DNA of 64,000 nt from NCBI RefSeq assembly GCF_004104015.1, contig NZ_RYFV01000010.1, positions 1-64,000 of the forward strand, given 5' to 3'. Source of the DNA: Actinomyces oricola. GTDB lineage: Bacteria > Actinomycetota > Actinomycetes > Actinomycetales > Actinomycetaceae. This document shows positions 27,224-34,719 of the stretch, piece after piece. Position numbers and translations under genes: made by a program. A model generated the notes under the pieces. That model made no database searches. It had not been told where the DNA came from and worked only from the letters and a program-made list of their open reading frames with translations. How positions within the stretch are numbered: position 1 is the first letter of the stretch; every line of letters begins with the position of its first letter.

Positions 27224-30200
27224 CGCGGTGGTCCTCCGCGTTCCCAGTAGTCGCGCCAGACCTCGTTGTAGGAACGAGTGGTGGCGGATGGTTCGAGGTG
27301 GGTGAAGGCGTCGCTGACGTAGCGCAGCTGATCTTGCTCCGGGCCGCTGGTGGATACTTCGACCAGGGCTAGCCGGTGTCTGTCTCCCTGGGTCTGGGCG
27401 AAGGTGATTTCGTTGGTGGTGATCGTGAAGGTGTCGGAGCCTTCGATCCGGCCTTTGACCTCGATGTAGTGGACGAAGCCTTGGCTGTCGGTGGACTGGA
27501 TGTCGTAGCCGGGGTTGTTGCGCGGCATCTCGACCGGCTCTCGTCCGAGCGCACGTTCAGCGGCGAGCACGGCGTCGACGGCGCGGCGTTCGACTTCCTC
27601 GGTCTGCCGAGCGAAGGTCTGCGGCGCGGGGGCTTCGTCTGTGGCGAGGATGTCGCTGGGGATGACGAGTGCGGCACCACGGATCACGGCAGGTACGGCA
27701 ACAAGGTTGGTGGCCTCGTCGAGTTGTTCGAGCCGGTGGTTCAGTCGTTCGTCGAGCTGGCGTGCGCGGACGAGTGCGGTCTCGGCGCGGAGTCTGCCGA
27801 CGGTTCCTGCGCGTTCGAGTGCTTCGAGTCGGTTGTGTTCGCGGTCCCAGTGGTTGATTTCGGCCAGCAGCCGATCCTTCACCTGCGCCCGAGTTCGCGC
27901 CGTTTCGATGTCGAGTCGGGTTTTGATCTCGTCCATGCGGGGCTGGAGCCCTTCACGGTAGGCCCAGGCGCGCACGATCTTCTCGTGGTGCTGCCGCGCC
28001 CAGTCACTGCTGACGATTTCGGTGATCGTTTCTGCCTCCCCGGGTTCGGGGCGGTCGTAGTCGAGATAGGGCGGGGCGGCGGAGACGGTGACGGTGCCGT
28101 CTTGTTCGAGGAGGGGGTAGTCGAAGTGGTGGGAGACGGTATCGGCGTCGGCTGCGGTGTTCTCGATGCGCTGCTCGACGCTGAACATCAGCATTGGCGC
28201 GTTGGTCTGCTTGGTGCGGCGGTCAACGAGCACCGTGCCTTGCTTGAGGGTGGGGCCGAGGTCATCGATGGTCGCTTCGATCACGGCATGCAGTAGCGGG
28301 TGCCCGGGTGCGATGAGGGAGGCGTCGGCGAGCCCGTCGGGGTGCATGCGCGCGAGCTCGAAGGTGATGCGCTCGTACTGCTCGGCGACGGGTGCCCACC
28401 GATTGAGGCGACGCGCGGTGTCGATCACGCGGGCGGGGACGCGGGTGATCTCGTAGCGGCCCTTCTCGCGCTTGCGGATGCGTCCGCCGAGTCGTGTGAG
28501 CGCGGGGATGAAGAAGGCGGCGATGTAGCCGGGTTGGAGTCGACGTTCGCGCGCTTTCTCCATTCGTGCCCGGACCTCGTCGAGGTTGAGTGCGCTGAAC
28601 ATTTCGGGGTGGAGTGCTCGTTCGGCGAGCATCTCATCGAGTCCGTGGGAGACTCCGGCGTCGATGATGCGGTCGAGTTTGGCCTTGACTTGGGGCTGGT
28701 CGCCGTAGCGGATTGCCTCGATCAGCAGGTCGCGCAGTGAGCGTTCTTGGAAGGCGTCGGCGTCGCCGAGCACGTTGAACAGGTTGCCGTTGTAGGCGAT
28801 CGACATCTGGTCGATCTTCGCCAGCAGCCGGGTGAACACGTCGCCCTCGCGGGTGTCTCGGGCGACCATGTTCCACAGGTGGCAGACTTCGCGCTGGCCG
28901 ATGCGGTGGATGCGTCCGAAGCGCTGCTCGATGCGGTTTGGGTTCCACGGCAGGTCGTAGTTCACCATCAGGTGCGCGCGTTGAAGGTTCAGTCCTTCAC
29001 CGGCGGCGTCGGTGGCGAGCAGGACCACGGTGTCGGGGTTGTGGGTGAAGCGTTCGCGGGCGAGCTTGCGATCCTCGCGGCGGGTGCCGCCGTGGATCGT
29101 GATGACCGAGTCCGCGCGCCCGAACTGAGCGGTGATCTTGGCGTGCAGGTAGTCGAGCGTGTCGCGGTGCTCGGTGAAGATGATGATCTTGCGCGCGTCG
29201 CCGGAACCGTCGTGGGTGAGGAGCTGCTCGTCGAGGATGGTGCGGAGCTGCACCCACTTCTTGTCGTCGTCTTGCAGCCGGACGCGGCGGGCGACCTTGA
29301 TGAGGTCTTCGAGGATCGCGATCTCCGCCCGCAGCTCGGGGATCGTCTGCGCCGCGGTCGCGAGATCGACAACCTGGTCGGCTTGTTCCTCCCACTGGGC
29401 GCGTTCTTCGTCGGTGGTCTCCTCGTCGAAGTCCTCGAAGTCTTCAATCGAGAAGGCCGGGAGCGCGGCATCATCAACTGGCAGGTGGGCGATGGTCCCG
29501 GTCAGGCGGGCCGTCTCGGTGACGCGCTGCATGTCGCGCAGTTTCGTGTCGAGGCGCTGTTGGCGTCGTTCCAGTGACCGCAGGATTGCTTCGGGGCTGG
29601 ATGCCAGGCGTCGCTGGAGCACGGTGAGCGCGAAGCCGACGTTGTTGCCGCGCTTCTTGTCGCCCGCCTGAGCGATCCGCTCGGCTCGTCCCATCTCGGT
29701 GCGGACGTAGTCGGTGACCAGTTCATAGAGTTCCCGCTCGGCAGGGCTGAGCTCGTATTCGACGGTGTAGGCCTTGCGTTCGGGGAACAGTGGCTTGCCC
29801 TCGAAGGTGAGCAGGTCTTCCTTCACCATGCGGCGCATCAGGCCGTGGGTGTCGGTGCGGTGCACGCCTTGGCGGTACTGGCCCTCGAAGCGGTCGCGGT
29901 CCAGCAGCGACATGAACAGTTGGAAGTCCTCTTCCTTACCCGCGTGCGGGGTCGCGGTCATCAACAGGAAGTTGTGCGCAGTCTCGGCCAGCAGGCGTCC
30001 GAGTTTGAACCGTCTGGTCTCATCGACCTCGCCCGCCCACGACGAGTAGTGCGCCGACATGCGATGCGCTTCGTCCACGACGGCGACATCCCAGGTGACC
30101 TCGCTGAGCTGCTCGATCAGGTCTTCGCTGCGCGAGAGCTGGTCCATGCGGGCGATTAGGAACGGGTGCTCGGCGAAGACGTTGCGGCCCTGGGCGTCAT

Positions 30201-30789
30201 CGACCATCTGGCGGCTGAACACCTCGAAGCGCAGGTCGAACTTCTGCGACAGTTCTTCCCGCCACTGTTCGACCAGCCCACCGGGAGCGACGATGATCGC
30301 GCGCTCGCAGTCCGAGCGCAGGATCAGCTCCTTCAGGTACAGGCCGGCCATGATCGTCTTGCCCGCGCCGGGATCGTCCGCGAGCAGGAACCGCAGCGGG
30401 ATGCGCGGCAGCAGCTCCTCGTAGACCGCGCGAATCTGGTGCGGCAGCGGGTCAACGTCGGAGCTGTTGACCGCGACCATCGGGTCGTACAGGGCTGCGT
30501 ACTTGATGCGCAGGGCCTCGGCCGCGAGCCGGAACTCGTCCGGGTCTGCGTCGTAGGCCGGAGCAGAGTCGAAGTCGCCCGCGATCTCGAAGCGCGCCGC
30601 GTCGGCATCGGTGATTGCGCGGGCTCCACTGCGGCCGGAATCGTCTCGGTAGAAGACCTCGAACAGTCCGGCGTCGATGGGGTCGATGGCGATCAGCGTG
30701 ACGGTCTGGCCCGGCACCAGGCCTCGGAGGCGCTGGCCCGCGCGCAGGGTTGCGAGCGTCAACGTCTCGTCGGTTGTTGCTTCTGTCAC
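27220..30789 (-). CDS. SNF2-like helicase with C-terminal DUF3883 domain
   Basis: The 1189-residue protein has DDPGAGKTIMAG (GAGKT at about 141-145), VAVVDEAHRMS (DEAH 239-242), LLMTATPHAGKEEDFQLFMSL and the C-terminal helicase block LNLQRAHLMVNYDLPWNPNRIEQRFGRIHRIGQ. It is a SNF2/DISARM-like translocase. The last 100 residues form a DUF3883 domain, NPGYDIQSTDSQGFVHYIEVKG, which has PD-(D/E)xK-like spacing (D, E-x-K). The GTG at 30789 is chosen over an ATG 57 bp upstream because AAGGAGG precedes it at the right distance. It is the first large gene of the operon after a small HTH gene. It probably moves along DNA lacking the right methylation, but this is inference. Confidence 0.88.
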   Translation of the reverse strand: MTEATTDETLTLATLRAGQRLRGLVPGQTVTLIAIDPIDAGLFEVFYRDDSGRSGARAITDADAARFEIAGDFDSAPAYDADPDEFRLAAEALRIKYAALYDPMVAVNSSDVDPLPHQIRAVYEELLPRIPLRFLLADDPGAGKTIMAGLYLKELILRSDCERAIIVAPGGLVEQWREELSQKFDLRFEVFSRQMVDDAQGRNVFAEHPFLIARMDQLSRSEDLIEQLSEVTWDVAVVDEAHRMSAHYSSWAGEVDETRRFKLGRLLAETAHNFLLMTATPHAGKEEDFQLFMSLLDRDRFEGQYRQGVHRTDTHGLMRRMVKEDLLTFEGKPLFPERKAYTVEYELSPAERELYELVTDYVRTEMGRAERIAQAGDKKRGNNVGFALTVLQRRLASSPEAILRSLERRQQRLDTKLRDMQRVTETARLTGTIAHLPVDDAALPAFSIEDFEDFDEETTDEERAQWEEQADQVVDLATAAQTIPELRAEIAILEDLIKVARRVRLQDDDKKWVQLRTILDEQLLTHDGSGDARKIIIFTEHRDTLDYLHAKITAQFGRADSVITIHGGTRREDRKLARERFTHNPDTVVLLATDAAGEGLNLQRAHLMVNYDLPWNPNRIEQRFGRIHRIGQREVCHLWNMVARDTREGDVFTRLLAKIDQMSIAYNGNLFNVLGDADAFQERSLRDLLIEAIRYGDQPQVKAKLDRIIDAGVSHGLDEMLAERALHPEMFSALNLDEVRARMEKARERRLQPGYIAAFFIPALTRLGGRIRKREKGRYEITRVPARVIDTARRLNRWAPVAEQYERITFELARMHPDGLADASLIAPGHPLLHAVIEATIDDLGPTLKQGTVLVDRRTKQTNAPMLMFSVEQRIENTAADADTVSHHFDYPLLEQDGTVTVSAAPPYLDYDRPEPGEAETITEIVSSDWARQHHEKIVRAWAYREGLQPRMDEIKTRLDIETARTRAQVKDRLLAEINHWDREHNRLEALERAGTVGRLRAETALVRARQLDERLNHRLEQLDEATNLVAVPAVIRGAALVIPSDILATDEAPAPQTFARQTEEVERRAVDAVLAAERALGREPVEMPRNNPGYDIQSTDSQGFVHYIEVKGRIEGSDTFTITTNEITFAQTQGDRHRLALVEVSTSGPEQDQLRYVSDAFTHLEPSATTRSYNEVWRDYWERGGPPR

Positions 30790-30879
30790 GGGATGCCTCC
30801 TTCCGGGTTTTGGGCAGTGGATCAGGATATGGGGTGCCACCGACAAAGTGTCAGCAGCGGCTCAAGTCGAGCGGAACGA

Positions 30880-31080
30880 TCACCCTGGCGGGGATGGGTC
30901 GGAATCGGCGGCTGCGCCGCCTCGGCGTACCCAGTCGTCGATCTCGCTGGCTTGGAACTTCCAGAGGCGGCCGACCTTGTGGGCGGGCATGGCCTTCTCG
31001 GCGATCCAGGTGTAGACGGTGTCTTTGGTGACCCCGAGGTGGGCGGCGATGTCGTCTGCGGACAGCCACGGCTCAGCCAC
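30880..31080 (-). CDS. Excisionase-type HTH protein
   Basis: The 66-residue product is a single winged HTH of the MerR/excisionase kind: WLSADDIAAHLGVTKDTVYTWI, then MPAHKVGRLWKFQASEIDDWVRRG. The GTG at 31080 has GGGAGG upstream. The helicase gene begins 90 bp downstream on the same strand. Genes like this often precede restriction and DISARM-like operons as regulators; the same fold is used by excisionases. Distance from the att sites makes a regulatory job more likely than excision. Confidence 0.78.
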   Translation of the reverse strand: MAEPWLSADDIAAHLGVTKDTVYTWIAEKAMPAHKVGRLWKFQASEIDDWVRRGGAAADSDPSPPG

Positions 31081-31206
31081 GTTGGTCCTCCCTCGCACTC
31101 CGTGACCCGGGCGGGCCAACATCTTCCATCGTATCGGGAGTTGTGCCGCTTGAACTGGGTTTGTCCGGGCGTGGCCGAAGGAGACAGGTGCCGCGAGTCA
31201 AAGCGA

Positions 31207-32343
31207 TCAGGGTGAGGGTCGGCCACGGAGCCAGGCTGTCACTGCGGAGCGCCACCGCTCGGGATCAGAGTTCCATGCGAGCGTGTGGTCGGCATCGAAG
31301 GTCTCCAGTGTCACGAGGTCGGGCCGTCGGTCGCGGAGTGCTTGCGAGAGCCGGATGGGTGCGGAGCTGTCCCTCGTGCCGTGAAGGATGAGAGTCGGGA
31401 TCGCGAGGTCGGCGGCGCGAGTGATCCAGTCGAACTGGCGGAGCGGGACAGGCTCGGGCAGCCCGACCATGCGCGCGAGCGGGCCGGTGGTGAGCCAGGG
31501 GGTGGCGAAGTGGCTAGCTGCGGTTGGGAGTCCGCTGCGGGCGCAGTTGGCCTTGATGGTCTCGGTCCAGTCGAGGACGGGTGAGTCGAGGACGAGTGCG
31601 GTGATGAGGCCGTCGTGGCGAGGTCGGGCGGCGAGTTGGAGGGCGATGGCGGCTCCCATTGACCAGCCGAAGAGGACGATCCGTTGGGCTCCTCGTCGGA
31701 CGGTGTATCCGATGGCTTCGTCTACGTCTGCGGTCTCGGTGTGGCCGAGGGTTGATCGGCCGGTGCCGACGCGGGGGCCTTCGGTGGTGTTTCGGTAGGT
31801 GACGACGAGGGAGGTGTAGCCGAGTTCGGTGGCGACTTGGGCGCCGCGGAGGGTTCCGGCGCGGGTGCTGCCGAGTCCGTGGATGTGGATGGCCCATATG
31901 GAGGGGTCGCCGTCGATGCGCCAGGCCGGGCACGGGCCGGTGGGGGTGGTGATGGTGATGTCGCGTGCGTTGAGTCCGGCGTCGGGTGGGGTGGCGTAGT
32001 AGATGCCGCTCCACGAGGCACGGTGACCGGTCGCGAGTTTCAGCTCCAGCGAGGTGCCGGCGACGGTGCGGGCGATCCGGTGCGGCCCGCGGTCGGTCGC
32101 TTCTGCGGAGAGTCGTGCCCAGCCGCCGCGTTCGATCCAGAGGTTGTAGATGCCGTCGGTGGTGGTCTGCGGCGTGCGGTCGAGAACGATCTGCTGAGTC
32201 TCGTCGTCGTGTTCGATGTCGCGGATGGTGAGGTCGAAGATGCGCGGCTCGGCGGGTGCTGTGAGGCGTCGTGCGATGGCCCACCCAGCACCGAGTGCGC
32301 TGGCGGCGATGAGTCCGACTCCAAGAGTGACGGTGCGTTTCAT
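31207..32343 (-). CDS. Membrane-anchored alpha/beta hydrolase
   Basis: The 378-residue protein starts with a membrane anchor or signal segment (VTLGVGLIAASALGAGWAIA, residues 4-23), so the enzyme domain should lie outside the membrane. The hydrolase domain has the nucleophile elbow GWSMGAAIAL, an acidic residue in LILHGTRDSSAP and the late histidine in FDADHTLAWN, a complete Ser-Asp-His set of the S33/serine aminopeptidase type. Its start overlaps the stop of the seven-TM gene in ATGA, so the two are coupled. The substrate is unknown. In this module it might process a peptide or ester signal. Confidence 0.8.
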   Translation of the reverse strand: MKRTVTLGVGLIAASALGAGWAIARRLTAPAEPRIFDLTIRDIEHDDETQQIVLDRTPQTTTDGIYNLWIERGGWARLSAEATDRGPHRIARTVAGTSLELKLATGHRASWSGIYYATPPDAGLNARDITITTPTGPCPAWRIDGDPSIWAIHIHGLGSTRAGTLRGAQVATELGYTSLVVTYRNTTEGPRVGTGRSTLGHTETADVDEAIGYTVRRGAQRIVLFGWSMGAAIALQLAARPRHDGLITALVLDSPVLDWTETIKANCARSGLPTAASHFATPWLTTGPLARMVGLPEPVPLRQFDWITRAADLAIPTLILHGTRDSSAPIRLSQALRDRRPDLVTLETFDADHTLAWNSDPERWRSAVTAWLRGRPSP

Positions 32344-33377
32344 GGAGCACGCTCCCTACTGGCCTCAGCGGCGCGTTCTCCCACGATCGGGTCGCTCGGC
32401 CGAGTGGGGGTGGCGGCTGCCTGGACATGGCCGAGGAGGTGCTGTTCGGCGGCTTGGAGTAGTGCGCGCTCGTCGTCGGTGATGGTGAAGGCGACGCGTC
32501 CGTCGATGATGGCGTCGCGGATTTCGACGATCCTGCGGTGGAGACGTGCTTCTGGCTCGTCGCTGGCCGCGAGTGGTTCGACGTGGCTGAGGCCTGGACG
32601 TTCTCGGGTGGCTCGTTCCCAGAGCGGCTCGATCTCGGCGGAGAGCCCCGCGGTACGGCGACGGCGTGTGTATTGGCGGCCGCGTCGAATCGCTGGTTGT
32701 GCGGTGAAGCCTGCGCACAGGAATAGGAAGGTCATCAGCGACAAAGGTGAGTAGGTGGGCTGGACTGTCCGCAGCAGGGTGAGCTGACCTGTCACGTGGG
32801 CGATGTCCATGACGATGACGGCGAGGCAGAGCAGCACCCCGAAGGCCGAGCCGATGGTCAGGAGCGCGGCGGGGAGGCGCTGGATGCCGTGGTTGCTCCG
32901 GTACTGGCGGGCGGCGAGGATCAGCATTGCGGCGATCACGATGCCGCAGTAGGTGAAGTTGATGATCGAGTAGACCGCCGTCGCGGGCTGTGCGCCGAGG
33001 TCGACCATGAACCTGGTGGTGGTCGGGCCGCGGTCGATGAACGCGAACGCGGCGATGATCGCGGCCAGTGACAGCAGCAGGATGGGCAGGCTCAGGGCGG
33101 CGCGTACGACGCGGGGGCGGTGTTCGCCGGTGTGCATGACGGCGCGGCCGAGGAAGAACAGCCCGATCATCAGCACCGCGTCGGCAATCAGGGTGGCGAT
33201 GTTTGTGCTGCCCAGGAGCGGATCGACGGACTCGTAGACAGCATCGACGTTGGCCGTCATCGCGATCGCGATGGCGATAGCGGCGTAGGTGACGCTGCGG
33301 TCTGCGCGTTTCCGACGGATGATGAGCAGGCTCGCCACGAGCACCCACATCAGGGCTGCGACGAGGGTCTGGGTCAT
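32340..33377 (-). CDS. Seven-TM membrane protein (MAB_1171c-like)
   Basis: The 345-residue protein has seven hydrophobic segments (about 3-20, 29-45, 59-80, 90-113, 133-155, 171-194 and 210-228). A 115-residue cytosolic C-terminus follows, rich in Arg/Glu and containing ARLHRRIVEIRDAIIDGR and LLQAAEQHLLGH. It resembles the MAB_1171c family, annotated as putative transporters without evidence of transport. It is coupled by ATGA overlaps to the ImmA-like gene before it and the hydrolase gene after it. This suggests that the four genes from 34331 to 31207 work together, perhaps as a membrane sensor feeding the protease and regulator. Confidence 0.75.
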   Translation of the reverse strand: MTQTLVAALMWVLVASLLIIRRKRADRSVTYAAIAIAIAMTANVDAVYESVDPLLGSTNIATLIADAVLMIGLFFLGRAVMHTGEHRPRVVRAALSLPILLLSLAAIIAAFAFIDRGPTTTRFMVDLGAQPATAVYSIINFTYCGIVIAAMLILAARQYRSNHGIQRLPAALLTIGSAFGVLLCLAVIVMDIAHVTGQLTLLRTVQPTYSPLSLMTFLFLCAGFTAQPAIRRGRQYTRRRRTAGLSAEIEPLWERATRERPGLSHVEPLAASDEPEARLHRRIVEIRDAIIDGRVAFTITDDERALLQAAEQHLLGHVQAAATPTRPSDPIVGERAAEASRERAP

Positions 33378-33838
33378 CCGAAGACCTCCCAGTAGCGGGA
33401 CTCGGCGAAGGCGTGTCCGCGGATGCCTGCGGCGAGGCGGTCGGCGAGGGTTTCGGCGGCGATCTCGGTTTCGCAGTCGAGGTCTTGCCGTCTGAGGAGA
33501 CGGGCGACGGTGTCCGGTGGGATGTCGGGTAGCAGCATGTCCACGGCGGCGCAGTCTTCCCCGTCGCAGTGGCCGAGGATGAGGTGCGCGAGCTCGTGGA
33601 GCACGAACTGCTGGCGGTGGAGCGTCGAGTCGGTTCGCGCCAGGAGGATCACGTCGGCCTCCTCGATGGCGAACCAGAGCGCGCAGATGCCGTCGCTGGT
33701 GTCGAGGTCATCGCGTTCGTAGACCTTCAATGGTCGCCCTCGTCGGGCCTGGATAGCCTGGATGAGATCGTCGAGGGTGAAGGTCTGGCCGAGCTGGAGG
33801 TCCGCGACGGCCGCCGATACGGTCTGCTCGATATTCAC
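33374..33838 (-). CDS. ImmA/IrrE-type metalloprotease
   Basis: The 154-residue protein has the zinc motif FVLHELAHLILGH near residue 79 and a helical C-terminus with ETEIAAETLADRLA, as in ImmA proteins of ICEs and phages. In ICEBs1 the equivalent protein cleaves the repressor ImmR to switch on transfer. Here the regulator gene lies just upstream on the same strand (61 bp away), and the membrane-protein gene overlaps it downstream. It is therefore the likely anti-repressor of this element. Whether it cleaves the EspR-like protein cannot be read from the sequence. Confidence 0.82.
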   Translation of the reverse strand: MNIEQTVSAAVADLQLGQTFTLDDLIQAIQARRGRPLKVYERDDLDTSDGICALWFAIEEADVILLARTDSTLHRQQFVLHELAHLILGHCDGEDCAAVDMLLPDIPPDTVARLLRRQDLDCETEIAAETLADRLAAGIRGHAFAESRYWEVFG

Positions 33839-33899
33839 GGTGCACCCCTCTCGGTGGAGAGCACGTGGCCGGTATCGGCGTCGCGTTACGCGATACCTG

Positions 33900-34331
33900 T
33901 CAGTGCTCAGGCATGTGTGTCATTTCCTCATCCAGGAACTTGGTGATGGCGTGGAGTGCTTTCGGTGAGATGTCACCGAGGGTACGGGCGGCGTAGGACT
34001 TCACCTTCGCCGCACGCATGGAACGAACGAGGTCGAGTTGGGCGGTGACCTTCTCGGGCGTGGTAGCGCCGTCGGCTCCCATGAGGAAGTCGGTATCGAC
34101 ATCGAAGTAGGCGGCGAGCCCCTCGAAGACGGCGGGGTCTTGGACGTAGCGGTGGCCGTTGAACATATACGTCCAGCGCGAGCGCGACAGGTTGATGCCG
34201 CGTTCTTTGAGGAAGTCCGCGATCTGCGAGTAGGTCGGCTCTGCGCCGGACTCGGCCTCGACAACGTCCATCAGGAGCCGCAAGCGGTTGGCGAGATCGA
34301 CTGCCGCAGCCTGGCTCTCTTCTTCGGTCAT
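33900..34331 (-). CDS. EspR-like HTH regulator, probable master repressor of the ICE
   Basis: The 143-residue protein has an N-terminal HTH of the EspR kind: LANRLRLLMDVVEAESGAEPTYSQIADFLKERG, then SRSRWTYMFNGHRYVQDPAVFEGLAAYFDVDTDFLM. A helical C-terminal domain follows (about 95-143) with VRSMRAAKVKSYAARTLGDISPKALHAI. In mycobacteria EspR binds DNA as a dimer of dimers through widely spaced sites. The ATG at 34331 has AAAGGAGG upstream. It faces the plus-strand transfer operon across a leader with three palindromes spaced 45 bp apart, the arrangement expected of a repressor that controls both directions. Confidence 0.8.
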   Translation of the reverse strand: MTEEESQAAAVDLANRLRLLMDVVEAESGAEPTYSQIADFLKERGINLSRSRWTYMFNGHRYVQDPAVFEGLAAYFDVDTDFLMGADGATTPEKVTAQLDLVRSMRAAKVKSYAARTLGDISPKALHAITKFLDEEMTHMPEH

Positions 34332-34394
34332 GGCCGCTGACCTCCTTTCCCTCGTGACGGGCAAGGCATCGCTGTTGTCCACCCGAAAGGGCGG

Positions 34395-34498
34395 TTGTGC
34401 ATGCTCAACGCTACTCGTTGGGCATGGACAAATCAAGGCTTGCGCATGCTCAACGGTCGTGCTCCAATGGGAACTCCGACCTGTTTGAGCATGCTCAA
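34395..34498. promoter_or_regulatory. Three 14-bp operator-like palindromes at 45-bp spacing
   Basis: TTGNGCATGCTCAA occurs at 34395-34408 (N = T), 34440-34453 (N = C) and 34485-34498 (N = A, which makes a perfect palindrome). The starts are exactly 45 bp apart. A weaker half-match, TTGGGCATGGACAA, lies at 34418-34431 between the first two. The sites are between the EspR-like gene and the first transfer gene, so they are likely binding sites for that regulator. Confidence 0.75.
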
Positions 34499-34595
34499 CA
34501 GGTTGCTCGGGTGGGTCGCTCTCGCCAGAGAGGAGGCGAACGATGCTGTCTCCCGCGCCGTTCCCGCGCGGCTCCTCACGGAGGCGCGCCGCTAT

Positions 34596-34696
34596 GCCGG
34601 GCCGTCCAGTAGGGCTGGCCCGGCAGGTTCCCTCTCGCCGTGGCGGGAGGGGTTGCCTACCTCCAAGGTGTACCGCCGCGCCCACGAGTGTCGTGG
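34596..34696 (+). promoter_or_regulatory. Structured leader of the transfer operon (two hairpins)
   Basis: GCCGGGCC (34596-34603) and GGCCCGGC (34617-34624) form a perfect 8-bp stem with a 13-nt loop. CCACGA-GTG-TCGTGG at 34682-34696 forms a second hairpin ending a few bases before the ribosome binding site GAGAGGAG of the gene at 34720. They could be an attenuator or control access to the start. With the palindromes they fill the 388-bp gap between the divergent genes. Confidence 0.5.
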
Positions 34697-34719
34697 CGGT
34701 CGCGAGAGGAGACCCGGTC

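Noticed and set aside
30880-31080. Excisionase-type HTH as the directionality factor of the ICE
   Set aside because: It lies about 23 kb from the integrase and directly before the helicase operon, so a regulator of that operon is more likely; serine integrases also use unrelated directionality factors.
34397-34612. The three GCATGCTCAAC repeats as a CRISPR-like array
   Set aside because: The repeated unit is only 14 bp and palindromic, the intervals share sequence character with the leader, and no cas genes are present; regulator binding sites explain it better.
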